Below, one piece after another: positions 26,601 to 34,532 of a DNA stretch of 64,000 nt. Location of the stretch: positions 1 through 64,000 of IMG/VR virus record IMGVR_UViG_3300025082_000007, one strand, 5' to 3'. The first letter of the stretch is position 1; each line of letters starts with the position of its first letter. Source of the stretch: a virus. The notes below the pieces were generated by a model. It was not told where the DNA came from. It saw only the letters and a list, made by a program, of their open reading frames with translations, and did not search any database. The position numbers and the translations under genes are program-made.

Positions 26601-26826
26601 GGCCCTGAAGGATGAGCGAAAGGGCAAGGTCGTTTCCTCAGGCAAGCCCATGATCCAGTTCGTCAACGAGGCCATCGAGCGCACACGTCGCGTCACCGGC
26701 CTCGACGCCAAGACCATCGTCCGCGATGGCATCATCAAGAGCAAGATACCCATCTACGGCCTCGCCGGCATCGTCGCCGGGAAGGCTGCCTCGGATCAGA
26801 TGGGCGGGGATGAGGGGCCGCTCTGA
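23695..26826 (+). CDS. Large polyvalent-type protein with metallopeptidase-like HEIQH
   Basis: 1043 residues. An N-terminal Pro/Ala-rich linker leads to a region with TLLHEIQHLIQ, where His462, Glu463 and His466 form a HExxH zinc-peptidase motif, preceded by a strand LVFVNAMD. Later, ANFRMAMYGNWLDERGLPYP and YKQHRKAMEEMGFSW resemble large polyvalent-protein domains that phages inject with DNA. The likely role is an ejected effector that protects phage DNA or alters the host. No Shine-Dalgarno is clear before the ATG. Confidence 0.55.
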   Translation: MVYPDHILRQNPTMTGMPAEMLLSPVYPGEAPMQAPPGAVSSPAPLPSAAAAPSAASPDGPGASPPQLNQAGFDKMFGPKPQGLQPNPTVEKVKAQVAEQSEKIKGRRDALKTGGFRMPHTPTMAEQARQAIAAQPPPSRTDLGYPAAEVEAAAAQARQAAGITPAMMAQPVNPLASVPSPDALIERQMEGMQPGQSMFFNQHGQQYAPNATSVTAGGPSWRAENPWYDPKFDYLPFLGMYGVTRDLMEKVEAGQPAAVEKFVMAASLAGLPSLFRGLAPGKLGSALKTAGALPSTSPAPYGTKYAKALERLADDFVKDERGTLAGSKAVGANLPAMQRARGALAEGTDPKKVVKQTGWHEAPGGRMAFEISDKNAKLKPWPADIGNRRQARRRVKLSELLDHEELYELYPELKDIEVVSLGRSALGGVILPNAKTNWKPLVFVNAMDLVSRPKRVRTTLLHEIQHLIQGIEGWPRGTSTSIQADKFREAIESADDAVRAGAEAELSAQVRAIENANGFRFRELSVDQQGRVIDMAVNNVVIDRYNLSAGEAMARAVELRSNQAPATQAKKPFWEAYRSEGKPVDQKELIVEWDVPGELPSGEMRPWRMSLPAMLKEEPASMVPGPARSLMTAPVLVERKYAADLRAAAGVESLPTHMASTLAKPVTSMVPDGPVRAASMTDPPMPELGARYPEVGPAVERTNAGGGKYLGKGYSDEEEALKKIMPDIQDSIDAGDYRPYFDISKRADVDPKRYPLEGDTLKSRPAKDATIAKHMPKARNPEARKRILAAFERGKQLPGAADWYFMAQLEKEFIKELGAKAGREAFRKKFSVAMAATTGGADPRANFRMAMYGNWLDERGLPYPQATHEIPYPAGGKTVVGNYKQHRKAMEEMGFSWDKNSKRFNFQGAFEGHRKVTIDEQIGTELFGLKGAPSETHTYGLFEEVLREMAAEAGVDPRYFQEIIWAGAKALKDERKGKVVSSGKPMIQFVNEAIERTRRVTGLDAKTIVRDGIIKSKIPIYGLAGIVAGKAASDQMGGDEGPL

Positions 26827-29800
26827 TGCCCATGGAAGAAGGCCCCCTCATATCTGAATACCTCAGGGCACAGCACCCTGACCTTCAGCTACGCCTAAGC
26901 AAGGCCCTCCAGAACACGGCACAGCGCGGCGAGGAGCGCAGGGCAAAGACCTACCTCGGCTTCGGCCAGCCCAGCCTCGCAGCCATGGCAGCCGAGGCCG
27001 GTGCCGGCGGCGTTGTGGCTGGTACGGCTGGTGGCGCTGGCCTTGAGTTCCTCCCCGGCGCAGGCATCAACGACTACATTCAGAGGGGCCACAAATTCTG
27101 GGGTGAGGGCGCTGATGCCGCTGCGGCTGGCGATTATGGCAAGATGTCGAGCGACTGGCTCCAGGGCCTCATGTCTGCCGGCGACGCCACCCTCGACGTG
27201 GCACCCCTCGCCATGGGTATGGCCGCACCCCTTGGCTACGCAGCCGTTGCCGGCGCGAGGCGCATCCCCAAAATGCTGCGTGGATTTGGCGACATGATGG
27301 CCGACACCTCAGGCTCCCTGAAGGGGACCGGCCCCGACGCCCCCAGGCGGTCGATGCTCGATGAGTACGGCATCAACATCGATACGCCCGAGACCTATCG
27401 CCCCGCCTCCTACTCCCCCGCCGAGGTCTCTGTGGCCGAGATGCAGGGCAAGTACGAGGAGGGCAACTTCGATATGACGCCGCCAGCCGTCCTCAAGCGC
27501 CTCAAGAACGCTGCCGGCGCGGAGCTGAAAGCTGCCGGCTACGATGACACCAGAATGCTCGAAGCCCTCCAGGGCCTCATCCCAGAGGGCAGCAACAGCA
27601 AGCACATCAACCCCCTCAAGCTCGAAGACTTCATGGCGCAGAACATCTACGCGCCGTCACTGACGCGGGTCGAGGACGCCTCGATGACGAGCGGTGTAGG
27701 CCTTGAGGATGAAGCTGGTGATTATGAGCGGGTGTTCTGGGAGGCCAGTGATGAGCCGTGGGATGCTCGTGCGGCTCCGATGGGCTTGATGAATATGTCT
27801 GACGGTCAGGTCCGCGAGGTCGTATTCGATGCCTCGGAGTATTCCGAGATGACTGATGACATCGACACCACCGGCAACATGATACACACGCGGGTTATTC
27901 AGACCATCGGCGACTTCAGCGACCCCGCCCATAACAAGGCCATTGCCGACGCCTTCGAGGCTGAGGCTGGGGTCACATCTGACCACCGTCAGGTCTCGAT
28001 GATCTTCGGCCAGGACGTGGAGGCGGGCGCCATAGCCAGCCCCTTTGTCAGCCGTAGCGTTGACGGTCAGCCGGTCGATACATCCATGCTCCCTGAGGTG
28101 GACGCGGCCAGCCCCGTCAAGCAGATTGGTGCTGGCCCTGAGAACCAGTACACGCCCCTGATGCTCGCCCAGGTCAAGCCATCGGGTAGGCATGAGGCCG
28201 TCACCGCCTTTCGTGAAAACCCAAGCCAGGAGACGTTGCACGCCATGGAGCAGGCCTTCGGGTCGGAGAACTTCGACAGGCTCATCGAGCCTCACTCGAC
28301 CTACAATACCTACGACACTGAGGGGAACCACGTTAATGAGTATGAGGGCGTTGACGAGGCCACTGGTGCCAGCAACCGCAGCCGGGCGCTCGATGAGGCC
28401 CAGGATGTTCTCTCGGACAACATGCCGGCGGAACGGGTAACGGGCGAGATTGCAGGCGAGGGCGACGCTCCCCTCCCCCCAGGCGTAGGCACCGATGTCC
28501 ACTGGAAGACCTACGCCCTCAAGGGAGGCGAACGCTACACGGAACTCAAGTTCCAGCTAGAGCCGGGGGCACCGCACGCGGGGAGGCGGACCTTCATCGA
28601 AGAGCCTGACATGACGGGCTGGAAGTTCAAGCCGACAGGAGATGGTCGGGTAGTGGCCTTCACACCACAAGGTCCGAATGCTGGTCTCTTTGAGACCATG
28701 GAGCAGGCCCAGGCCCAGGCCAGGGCGGTTCAGTTTGAGTTCCAGAACCGTCACACCAAGCCCGGCACCTTCCGCTCCCCCCACTCCTACCCCACCAACA
28801 CCACCTACACCATGAGGGGAGCAGAACACATCGATGAGCATGGCAACAAGGTCTGGAACATCGATGAGATACAGAATGACTGGGTGGCGAAGGGGGAGGA
28901 TGAGGGGTTTGTTAATCCGGCCAGGGATGCCGCGCTGGTAAGGGTTGAAGACAGACTGGGTGCGCTGAAAGTTGAGTACAGAAACCACAAGGATAGACTG
29001 TGGAAGGAGGTCACCGGCTTCAAGCAAACGGAAGCCAGGGGGCTCGGAAGAGGGGAGGGCGTCCCCTACGGTAAAATGGATGCCGCCGAGGAAAAGGTAA
29101 TGGATTTGATGGAGACTGATCCTGCCTTCAATAAGGTTCTGGAAGAGCGGGCGAGCCTCATTGCGGCAAAGCTGGAGTTGAAGGATCAGGGTGGCACCGT
29201 CCCCCGCCCACCCAACATAGAGAACTGGCACAAGCAAGCCATGCAGCAAACCATCCGCTGGGCCACAGAGAACGGCTACGACCGGGTCACATGGACAACG
29301 GGCAAGCAGCAGATCGACCGATACGATGCGACCCTTCGGCAGAATGTGGATGAGATCACATGGCGGACGGACCCGGCTTCGTATGGCGGCGCAGTCGGAC
29401 CACGGATAGTAGTTCACGCCAACAAGGAAGGGCGCCAAGCTTACGCCGGTCTCTTCGACGTGGACGGCATGTCTCAGGATGAGTTTATTCTTACTCAAGG
29501 CGGCGAGCGCAAGAAGCATCACCTCTCGAAGCTCATCGGCAAAGAGCAGGCCGACCAGATACTCACGGGCGGCAGTGGCACCATCTCGGGCGACGATCTC
29601 ACCGTGGGCGGTCGAGGTATGATCGCCTTCTACGATGACAAGATGGTCAACACCATGCGGAAGCTTGCCAAGCAATTCGGCGGGACCGTGGGCAAGACCA
29701 AGATAGACACCGGCCCCGATGGCATGCAGGAGGTCTGGACTATGGACCTCACACCGAAGATGAAGGAGAAGTCGGCCATGGGCTGGGCACGCTACGCTGT

Positions 29801-29864
29801 CCCACTCGCGGCCACTGCCGGCGCCGCAGCCGCGACCCAGCGAGAAGACCGCCCCGGCATCTAG
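26826..29864 (+). CDS. Large polyvalent protein, probably co-injected
   Basis: 1012 residues; the start overlaps the previous stop (TGATG). The N-terminus has glycine-rich hydrophobic helices (AGAGGVVAGTAGGAGLEF, VAPLAMGMAAPLGYAAVAGA) that could cross membranes. Residues about 650-900 match a domain common in phage polyvalent proteins: NIDEIQNDW, MQQTIRWATENGYDRVTW, TTGKQQIDRYD. These are thought to act in the newly infected cell. Function inferred from domain type and position. Confidence 0.55.
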   Translation: MPMEEGPLISEYLRAQHPDLQLRLSKALQNTAQRGEERRAKTYLGFGQPSLAAMAAEAGAGGVVAGTAGGAGLEFLPGAGINDYIQRGHKFWGEGADAAAAGDYGKMSSDWLQGLMSAGDATLDVAPLAMGMAAPLGYAAVAGARRIPKMLRGFGDMMADTSGSLKGTGPDAPRRSMLDEYGINIDTPETYRPASYSPAEVSVAEMQGKYEEGNFDMTPPAVLKRLKNAAGAELKAAGYDDTRMLEALQGLIPEGSNSKHINPLKLEDFMAQNIYAPSLTRVEDASMTSGVGLEDEAGDYERVFWEASDEPWDARAAPMGLMNMSDGQVREVVFDASEYSEMTDDIDTTGNMIHTRVIQTIGDFSDPAHNKAIADAFEAEAGVTSDHRQVSMIFGQDVEAGAIASPFVSRSVDGQPVDTSMLPEVDAASPVKQIGAGPENQYTPLMLAQVKPSGRHEAVTAFRENPSQETLHAMEQAFGSENFDRLIEPHSTYNTYDTEGNHVNEYEGVDEATGASNRSRALDEAQDVLSDNMPAERVTGEIAGEGDAPLPPGVGTDVHWKTYALKGGERYTELKFQLEPGAPHAGRRTFIEEPDMTGWKFKPTGDGRVVAFTPQGPNAGLFETMEQAQAQARAVQFEFQNRHTKPGTFRSPHSYPTNTTYTMRGAEHIDEHGNKVWNIDEIQNDWVAKGEDEGFVNPARDAALVRVEDRLGALKVEYRNHKDRLWKEVTGFKQTEARGLGRGEGVPYGKMDAAEEKVMDLMETDPAFNKVLEERASLIAAKLELKDQGGTVPRPPNIENWHKQAMQQTIRWATENGYDRVTWTTGKQQIDRYDATLRQNVDEITWRTDPASYGGAVGPRIVVHANKEGRQAYAGLFDVDGMSQDEFILTQGGERKKHHLSKLIGKEQADQILTGGSGTISGDDLTVGGRGMIAFYDDKMVNTMRKLAKQFGGTVGKTKIDTGPDGMQEVWTMDLTPKMKEKSAMGWARYAVPLAATAGAAAATQREDRPGI

Positions 29865-29908
29865 CCTTGACCCCAGCGCGCAGGGATGCTACGAAAAGGT
29901 AGAGTGAC

Positions 29909-29928
29909 ATACGTCCTCCCAGACGTAT
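29909..29928. promoter_or_regulatory. Inverted repeat upstream of scaffold gene
   Basis: ATACGTC and GACGTAT flank a six-base loop, 18 bases before the terminator stem. A comparable repeat precedes the terminator near 36.9 kb. Confidence 0.4.
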
Positions 29929-29946
29929 TGCCTCCCTGTTGAACTA

Positions 29947-29974
29947 CCCCTGCCTCGCGGCGGGGGTTTTTTTT
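29947..29974 (+). terminator. Intrinsic terminator/attenuator before scaffold gene
   Basis: CCCCTGCC, loop TCGC, GGCGGGGG, then eight Ts. It lies only 12 bases before the scaffold start. It ends the portal-polyvalent transcript and could meter read-through into the head genes. Confidence 0.8.
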
Positions 29975-29985
29975 GGAGAAGAGAG

Positions 29986-31068
29986 ATGGCGAAGAAGCCT
30001 ACCGAGAACCAAGAGCCGGCTGCCCCAAGCATCATCGATGAGCTTGCGCCCGTCGATGAGGAAACACAGAAGTATTTCGATGCCGGCGGTGAGGTGGACG
30101 AGGACGTTCTCGCCCAGGCCACCCAAGGCGAAGCACCAGAGGTGCCGGCGGAAGAGCCCACCGCTGAGGAGCCTGAGCTTCCCGCAGAAGAGCCCCCTTC
30201 AGAGCCGGCAGCGGAAGCCGAGGAAGAGCCTGCGGCTGCTGAGGCCGAAGCTGAAGCCGAGGAACCCACCGATGCGCCGAAACGTCAGGTGCCTCTGGCG
30301 GAGCTTCTGGAAGAGCGCAAGGCTCGACAAGAGGCCCAGAAGGACGCCCAGGATGTCAAGGAGCGCATGGCTCGAATGGAGGGCTCGTTCGCCACCATTA
30401 TGGACGGTCTCAAGCCTCAGGCAGACCCCGAGGTGCCCGAGGTCGAGCCGGAACCCGACTACGAGGAAGACCCGGCGCAGTGGCTTCGATGGAGCCAGGA
30501 GCAGACGGCTGCCAAGGTCGATGCCCTGACAACGAAACAGTGGGAGGGTGAGCAGCGTGGCGCCCAGGCCGGGCAGCAGCAGGAGTTCTACAACGCCATC
30601 CAGAACGCGGAGCAGACCTACACCATCGAGCATCCCGACTACCCCCAGGCCCTGGCCCACATCCAGAGCTTCCGCATGGGTCAGTTCATGGCCATGGGGA
30701 TGCCTCAGGAACAGGCCCAGCAGGCGCTCCTCGGGGACACGCTCTTCACCGCCGACAATGCCTTTCGTGCTGGCAAAAACCCCGCCGGTGTGATGTACGA
30801 AATGGCCAAGATGGTTGGCTATGTTCCAGGTGGTGCCCCACCGGCAGAACAGATGCCGGAACCTGCTGCGGCTGTCGAGGAGTCGGCAGCAGAGACCGCC
30901 GAGACCCAGGTCGAGCGTCTTCAGAAGGGTGCCGAGGCATCATCGGCCATGGCTGGGGGTGGCGGCGCCGAGGTTGACAACGTCACCCTGGAGAGCCTTT
31001 CCATGCTCGAAGGAGAGGAGTTCGATCAAGCATGGGAGAGGGCGAGGAAGCAGGGGTTGTTGGGCTAG
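29986..31068 (+). CDS. Scaffolding protein (probable)
   Basis: 360 residues, very acidic with many Glu/Ala/Pro repeats in the first 100 (AEEPTAEEPELPAEEPPSEP). A helical region follows (PLAELLEERKARQEAQKDAQ) and a compact C-terminal part. This composition and its place between portal and coat genes are typical of podovirus scaffolds, which guide coat assembly and then leave. The coat gene is delayed by the 4-kb leftward island. GGAGAAGAGAG precedes the ATG. Confidence 0.75.
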   Translation: MAKKPTENQEPAAPSIIDELAPVDEETQKYFDAGGEVDEDVLAQATQGEAPEVPAEEPTAEEPELPAEEPPSEPAAEAEEEPAAAEAEAEAEEPTDAPKRQVPLAELLEERKARQEAQKDAQDVKERMARMEGSFATIMDGLKPQADPEVPEVEPEPDYEEDPAQWLRWSQEQTAAKVDALTTKQWEGEQRGAQAGQQQEFYNAIQNAEQTYTIEHPDYPQALAHIQSFRMGQFMAMGMPQEQAQQALLGDTLFTADNAFRAGKNPAGVMYEMAKMVGYVPGGAPPAEQMPEPAAAVEESAAETAETQVERLQKGAEASSAMAGGGGAEVDNVTLESLSMLEGEEFDQAWERARKQGLLG

Positions 31069-31125
31069 TCGGCGTAGACCACCCGCCACTCACGGATGGC
31101 GGTCGACTTTGTACATGGTCATCTC

Positions 31126-31401
31126 CTAGATGTATTTGGTGGTGAAAGAAACGTAGCCGTTCCCCTCCATGATCTCGTGGCACTGGCGTGTGGTGTCTTC
31201 GTTGCGGAGATCGAAGTCTCCGTTGACGTGGCAAAGGCCCCAGGCCTCGATGAGCTTGAAGACGGCCCCGCCCAGCGACTGCTGGAGGGTCCGATGGTCG
31301 CGCATCACGACGGCGACGAACTCATCGGCGTTGAAATCCATCCGGTTGACGGCGTTCAACAGGTCGGTCGCGGCTTGTTCTGAGTGGGTCAGGTCGGGCA
31401 T
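31126..31401 (-). CDS. Small early protein, unknown function
   Basis: 91 residues (VNRMDFNADEFVAVVMRDHR, then TLQQSLGGAVFKLIEAW). It is the last gene of the leftward island and is separated by one base from the gene before it. No family recognised. The fold appears mostly helical. Confidence 0.5.
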   Translation of the reverse strand: MPDLTHSEQAATDLLNAVNRMDFNADEFVAVVMRDHRTLQQSLGGAVFKLIEAWGLCHVNGDFDLRNEDTTRQCHEIMEGNGYVSFTTKYI

Positions 31402-31402
31402 C

Positions 31403-31744
31403 TCACACCGCCCTGTAGGTGCGCCGAGAGACGCGGTTGACTTTGTCCTTCTCGATCAACCGCTTCAGGGCCAACTTGGTCACATTCTTGTGCAGGTTGG
31501 CAGTCGCGGAAATGATCCCCAGGCGACCGGACTTCGCCGGCAAGCACGTCAGGGCATCGAGGGTCAGTTTGTCGGTCACGTTCTGGACCGCCTCACGCTG
31601 GGCCACAGAGGACGTGCCGGTCTTCTTCCAGCGGCTCTGGACCTTCCGGTCACGGGGCACCGGCTCACCCCTCGGGATGTAGTCGGGGCTGGTGCGTTTC
31701 AGGAACGAGGGGATCTCGCTCGCTTCGAGGTCATCGGTGTGCAT
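31403..31744 (-). CDS. Small basic early protein, unknown function
   Basis: 113 residues, Lys/Arg-rich. SATANLHKNVTKLALKRLIE followed by KDKVNRVSRRTYRAV has the shape of a winged-helix DNA-binding end, so a regulatory or DNA-binding role is possible. It shares its start region with the end of the next gene (ATG overlapping a stop). Confidence 0.5.
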   Translation of the reverse strand: MHTDDLEASEIPSFLKRTSPDYIPRGEPVPRDRKVQSRWKKTGTSSVAQREAVQNVTDKLTLDALTCLPAKSGRLGIISATANLHKNVTKLALKRLIEKDKVNRVSRRTYRAV

Positions 31745-31989
31745 TACAGGTTCCTCAGGAATTTGCGGGCATAGGCCACGGTGGCGAAGCCCTTGACGTG
31801 GGAAAATTTGATGCCGAGTTTGGCGGCTGTCGAGCCAGGGGACGGCGCGAACTGGTGCCCCGGCAGACTGAGCATCCAGCCTTGGGGCGTCTTCCGCATG
31901 GCTCCGACGCGCCTGCCGGCGTCATCGAGGACGTTGTAGGCGCGGGCGCTGCGGGCGCCGGGGCGGATGGGGTCCAGGGCGAAGGTCAT
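31744..31989 (-). CDS. Small early protein, paralogue of the gene at 32.6-32.9 kb
   Basis: 81 residues. It shares a pattern with the 91-residue product encoded near 32.7 kb: Y-x-VL-x2-AG-x-RVG-x2-RK, then W-x-L, F-x-P-x2-GS, and VKGF-x-T with R-x-FLR at the end. Its role is unknown. The duplication suggests the family matters to the island. Confidence 0.55.
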   Translation of the reverse strand: MTFALDPIRPGARSARAYNVLDDAGRRVGAMRKTPQGWMLSLPGHQFAPSPGSTAAKLGIKFSHVKGFATVAYARKFLRNL

Positions 31990-32213
31990 GCGACTAGCTC
32001 CTCTTCGATGTCCCAGGCGCCTTCGCGGCTCTCGATGCCGGCGACCTGAAAGGTGCGGCCCTGGAGCTTCACGGTGCCAACCAGCAGGGCGCCCATCTCA
32101 TCGGCCTCGACGTTGGAGATGGTCCGCTTGGCCCACTCCCCTTTGATCCGCAGGCCCAGGCGATGCTGGAGGGTGCAGTTGATGTCGATGGTCTGGTTGG
32201 CGATGGTGGTCAT
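31986..32213 (-). CDS. Small early protein, unknown function
   Basis: 75 residues, beta-rich (LQHRLGLRIKGEWAKRTISN, then GTVKLQGRTFQVAGIESREG). Overlaps the following gene by four bases. No family recognised. Confidence 0.5.
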   Translation of the reverse strand: MTTIANQTIDINCTLQHRLGLRIKGEWAKRTISNVEADEMGALLVGTVKLQGRTFQVAGIESREGAWDIEEELVA

Positions 32214-32223
32214 GTTGGCCTCT

Positions 32224-32442
32224 CTACTTGATCAAGGCGTTGCGGGCGGTGGCGCTTTTCTCGGCAGCGGCCAGGGCCTCTTCACGGGTGGTGAAGGTGG
32301 CGCGGTGCCGGCGGTCGGCTGAGAGGCCTACCTTGTGGCGCTGCTTGGTGGTGACGCCGTTGACGGTCTTGGCATCGACCAGAATGGCGATGAACCCGAA
32401 GTGGCCGGCGCTCTCGGTGGAGGCTGAAAAAGTGCGGATCAT
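32224..32442 (-). CDS. Small early protein, first gene of its leftward unit
   Basis: 72 residues, basic centre (TTKQRHKVGLSADRRHRATF) with a helical end (EEALAAAEKSATARNAL). GGAGACCGTT precedes the ATG. It is the first gene after the operator-controlled promoter near 32.5 kb. Confidence 0.5.
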   Translation of the reverse strand: MIRTFSASTESAGHFGFIAILVDAKTVNGVTTKQRHKVGLSADRRHRATFTTREEALAAAEKSATARNALIK

Positions 32443-32479
32443 AACGGTCTCCTGAAGGGGCTGCGCTGTCTCTGTCTAG

Positions 32480-32508
32480 TATGTAGCAACGATGCGACAC
32501 CTTTTCAA
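32480..32508 (-). promoter_or_regulatory. Leftward promoter with operator between -35 and -10
   Basis: Reading leftward: TTGAAA, 17 bases, TACATA. The 18-bp operator (top strand TGTAGCAACGATGCGACA, 32482-32499) fills the spacer and covers most of the -10. Confidence 0.75.
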
Positions 32509-32616
32509 GTGCCGCATCGCTCTTTTTTTACGCTGCCAGTGCTTTTTCTTCCTGAAGCCCGTCGAGGTAGTCAGCAGCCGATCCTTCGGTGGGGCGAAAC
32601 ATCTTGCCGGGCATTC

Positions 32617-32892
32617 TCATTTTGAGGGTGCAAAGTCAGGGTCGCGCAAGAAGACGCGAACGGCGGCGAGGGTCTTGAAGCCTTTGACAGGGGCGTTGGT
32701 GATGCCGGCCCAGTCGGCCATGGAGCCTTTGGTGGGGATGAATTGCTTCTGCATTATCGCCAGCACCCAAGAGGTGCGGCGCTTCCTCACCACGCCCACT
32801 CGCTCGCCGGCATTGTTGAGGACGCTGTAGCACCAAGAGCGGCGACCTCGGAGGGTCTGCTTGCTAATGGCGTTCTCCAGGGTGTAGCTCAC
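32617..32892 (-). CDS. Small early protein, paralogue of the gene at 31.7-32.0 kb
   Basis: 91 residues from a GTG preceded by AGGAGGGGA; the GTG overlaps the upstream stop. Residues 15-90 share Y-x-VL-x2-AG-x-RVG-x2-RK, W-x-L, F-x-P-x2-GS and VKGF-x-T with the 81-residue island protein. Function unknown. About 115 bases lie between its stop and the promoter of the next unit, with no gene seen there. Confidence 0.55.
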   Translation of the reverse strand: MSYTLENAISKQTLRGRRSWCYSVLNNAGERVGVVRKRRTSWVLAIMQKQFIPTKGSMADWAGITNAPVKGFKTLAAVRVFLRDPDFAPSK

Positions 32893-33083
32893 ACTCCCCT
32901 CCTCTTCTGAAGCTCGACCACATACGCATCCCACTCAGCATAGAGCTTGCGCTGGTACGGATGCTCTGCCGGCTCATCTCTCCAGAGCGGCAGGGTCTCG
33001 CGGATGTCATCGAGGGCGAAGATCAGGGAGTGCGTGTCCATGGTCTTCGCCTTCTCCTCGTAAGTGGCCAGGAGGGAGGTCAT
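32889..33083 (-). CDS. Small early protein, unknown function
   Basis: 64 residues, helical and charged (LDDIRETLPLWRDEPAEHPY, then AEWDAYVVELQKRRG). Overlaps both neighbours by four bases, so the three genes form one translational unit. No family recognised. Confidence 0.5.
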   Translation of the reverse strand: MTSLLATYEEKAKTMDTHSLIFALDDIRETLPLWRDEPAEHPYQRKLYAEWDAYVVELQKRRGV

Positions 33084-33295
33084 GCGTCCATCCTCTCGAC
33101 CTCGGCATTCGGGAAGCGCCTCTCGACGGCCTTCACGATGTTCTCGTAAGGGCGGGCGCTGCGGCTTCTGCCGGCACCACTGGGAAGCTGGCTGATGAAC
33201 AGGCAGCCATCGTGGATGGGGTAATAGACGATCCCGCCGATGGTCATTCCGTTGATGCTGACCTTGGCGAGGGTGGTGGGCTTACGGTCGGTCAT
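33080..33295 (-). CDS. Small early protein, unknown function
   Basis: 71 residues from MTDRKPTTLAKVSINGMTIG, preceded by GGAGACCATC. A compact alpha/beta fold is likely (YYPIHDGCLFISQLPSG, then PYENIVKAVERRFP). First gene after the perfect operator palindrome near 33.34 kb. Confidence 0.5.
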   Translation of the reverse strand: MTDRKPTTLAKVSINGMTIGGIVYYPIHDGCLFISQLPSGAGRSRSARPYENIVKAVERRFPNAEVERMDA

Positions 33296-33333
33296 GATGG
33301 TCTCCAAAAGGGGTGGGCGCTGTCTCTGTCTAA

Positions 33334-33362
33334 GATGTAGCATCGATGCTACAGCTTTTCAA
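33334..33362 (-). promoter_or_regulatory. Leftward promoter with perfect 18-bp operator palindrome
   Basis: TTGAAA, 17 bases, TACATC reading leftward. The operator TGTAGCATCGATGCTACA (33336-33353) is a perfect palindrome, the best copy in the window. Confidence 0.8.
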
Positions 33363-33381
33363 GGGGCAGCACCCACTTTTT

Positions 33382-34251
33382 TTATGCGGCCTTTTCGAGC
33401 GTCTCTTGCAGCCCGTCGAGGTAGTCAGCAGCCTTCTGGGCAGCAGCAGCGGCGCGGAAGATGGCCTTCTTGTCGCCCTTCAGGACTTCGAGCCAGGAGG
33501 CGAGGTAGGAGGCGTGGTCCTCGCGGGGCTCGATCTCGATGCCCAGCGTGGCGGAGAGGAAGGAAGCGGTGATCTCAGCCACCAACTCCTCCTTGGCGTA
33601 GTCAGGGTCACCCTTGGCAGCGCCGAAGAGCCGGTCGAGGCGTTTTTTGGCGCCGGTCCAGTGGGCCAACTCGTGCAGGGTGGTGCCGTAGTAGGAGACG
33701 GCATCCTCGAACTGATCGAACTCAGGGAGTTGGATCTCATCCGTCGAGGGGCGGTAGTAGGCCCGGTCGCCACCGTGTTGGATGACGGCCTGGGTGTTGG
33801 TGACATAGGCCTCGATGTCATCCAGGCGGGCGTCGCCGTTCTGGCTCTCGGCAGCCTCAGGATAGAAGCGTGCCGGCAGCCCCTCGATCTGCTCGACGTT
33901 GAAGACCGAGTAGAAGCGCAGCAGCGGGATCTGCTTGGCCTCTTCCTCGCCGGCATCGTTGGTCTCGGTGATGCGAAGCTGTTTGAAGAAGACGACCATC
34001 GAGCCCTTCTCGCCCTTCTTGACCTGACCGCCAAGCTTCTTGGCCTGATTGTAGGTCATCCAGGTCGGGGCGGAGCGGCCCTGGAGCCACAGCAGCAGGA
34101 CGTTGATGCCGTTGTAGCGTTGGCCGTTGAAGCGGACTGGTAGTCCGCCGAAGCCGCTGACTGACCAGGGGCGCTGCCAGGGAGCCGCACCGGCTTCGAG
34201 GGAGGCGATAATCTGGTCGGTGACTTTCTGGTAGGCATCGATCTTGGGCAT
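33382..34251 (-). CDS. ardC: ArdC-type antirestriction protein
   Basis: 289 residues from MPKIDAYQKVTDQIIASLEA, preceded by GGAGACAGTG. Residues 1-130 form the ssDNA-binding DUF1738/ArdC-N domain (APWQRPWSVSGFGGLPVRFN, YNGINVLLLW, MTYNQAKKLGGQVKKGEKGS). The C-terminal domain is a zinc peptidase-like fold with HELAH at 193-197 and a later Glu in ELVAEITASFL. ArdC proteins protect incoming DNA from type I restriction. Its own operator-promoter would let it be made as soon as DNA enters, before repressor builds up. Confidence 0.85.
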   Translation of the reverse strand: MPKIDAYQKVTDQIIASLEAGAAPWQRPWSVSGFGGLPVRFNGQRYNGINVLLLWLQGRSAPTWMTYNQAKKLGGQVKKGEKGSMVVFFKQLRITETNDAGEEEAKQIPLLRFYSVFNVEQIEGLPARFYPEAAESQNGDARLDDIEAYVTNTQAVIQHGGDRAYYRPSTDEIQLPEFDQFEDAVSYYGTTLHELAHWTGAKKRLDRLFGAAKGDPDYAKEELVAEITASFLSATLGIEIEPREDHASYLASWLEVLKGDKKAIFRAAAAAQKAADYLDGLQETLEKAA

Positions 34252-34285
34252 CACTGTCTCCGGGTTCGAGTGCGTGTCTGGTTGG

Positions 34286-34314
34286 TATGTAGCAACGATG
34301 CGACACGAGTTCAA
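34286..34314 (-). promoter_or_regulatory. Leftward promoter of ardC with operator
   Basis: TTGAAC, 17 bases, TACATA reading leftward, with TGTAGCAACGATGCGACA (34288-34305, top strand) in the spacer. The -35 lies in the last codons of the upstream gene. Confidence 0.75.
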
Positions 34315-34532
34315 GCTTTTTCTTTCATCTCCATGCGCTGGCGAAAGGTCTGGGCCTCCCAGTGGTCTTCGTGTTTCGTGCAGTAGCGCATCATCTTGAC
34401 ATCGAAGGCCGTCACAGCATCGTGCCGGCAAGGGCGGGCACGGTTGCCATTTGAGTTGGTGACTACGGCGCAGCAGCCGCCATGCTCTGCGCGAGCGCGA
34501 CGGGCGGCGTAGAGGGCGAGGCCACGGCGCAT
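34311..34532 (-). CDS. Small Cys/His-rich early protein, unknown function
   Basis: 73 residues. Basic front (MRRGLALYAARRARAEHG), then CC, PCRHDAVTAFD and RYCTKHEDHW, a set of Cys and His residues that could bind zinc. The start abuts the previous gene's stop. No family recognised. Confidence 0.5.
   Translation of the reverse strand: MRRGLALYAARRARAEHGGCCAVVTNSNGNRARPCRHDAVTAFDVKMMRYCTKHEDHWEAQTFRQRMEMKEKA

Noticed and set aside
28557-29675. 372-codon leftward open frame
   Set aside because: Antisense to a polyvalent-protein gene with recognisable domain; no ribosome site.
31069-31125. Short leftward frames after the scaffold gene (MTMYKVDRHP and a REWRVVYAD ending)
   Set aside because: They look like pieces of one tiny protein broken by a frameshift, but they are too short to claim as a gene.
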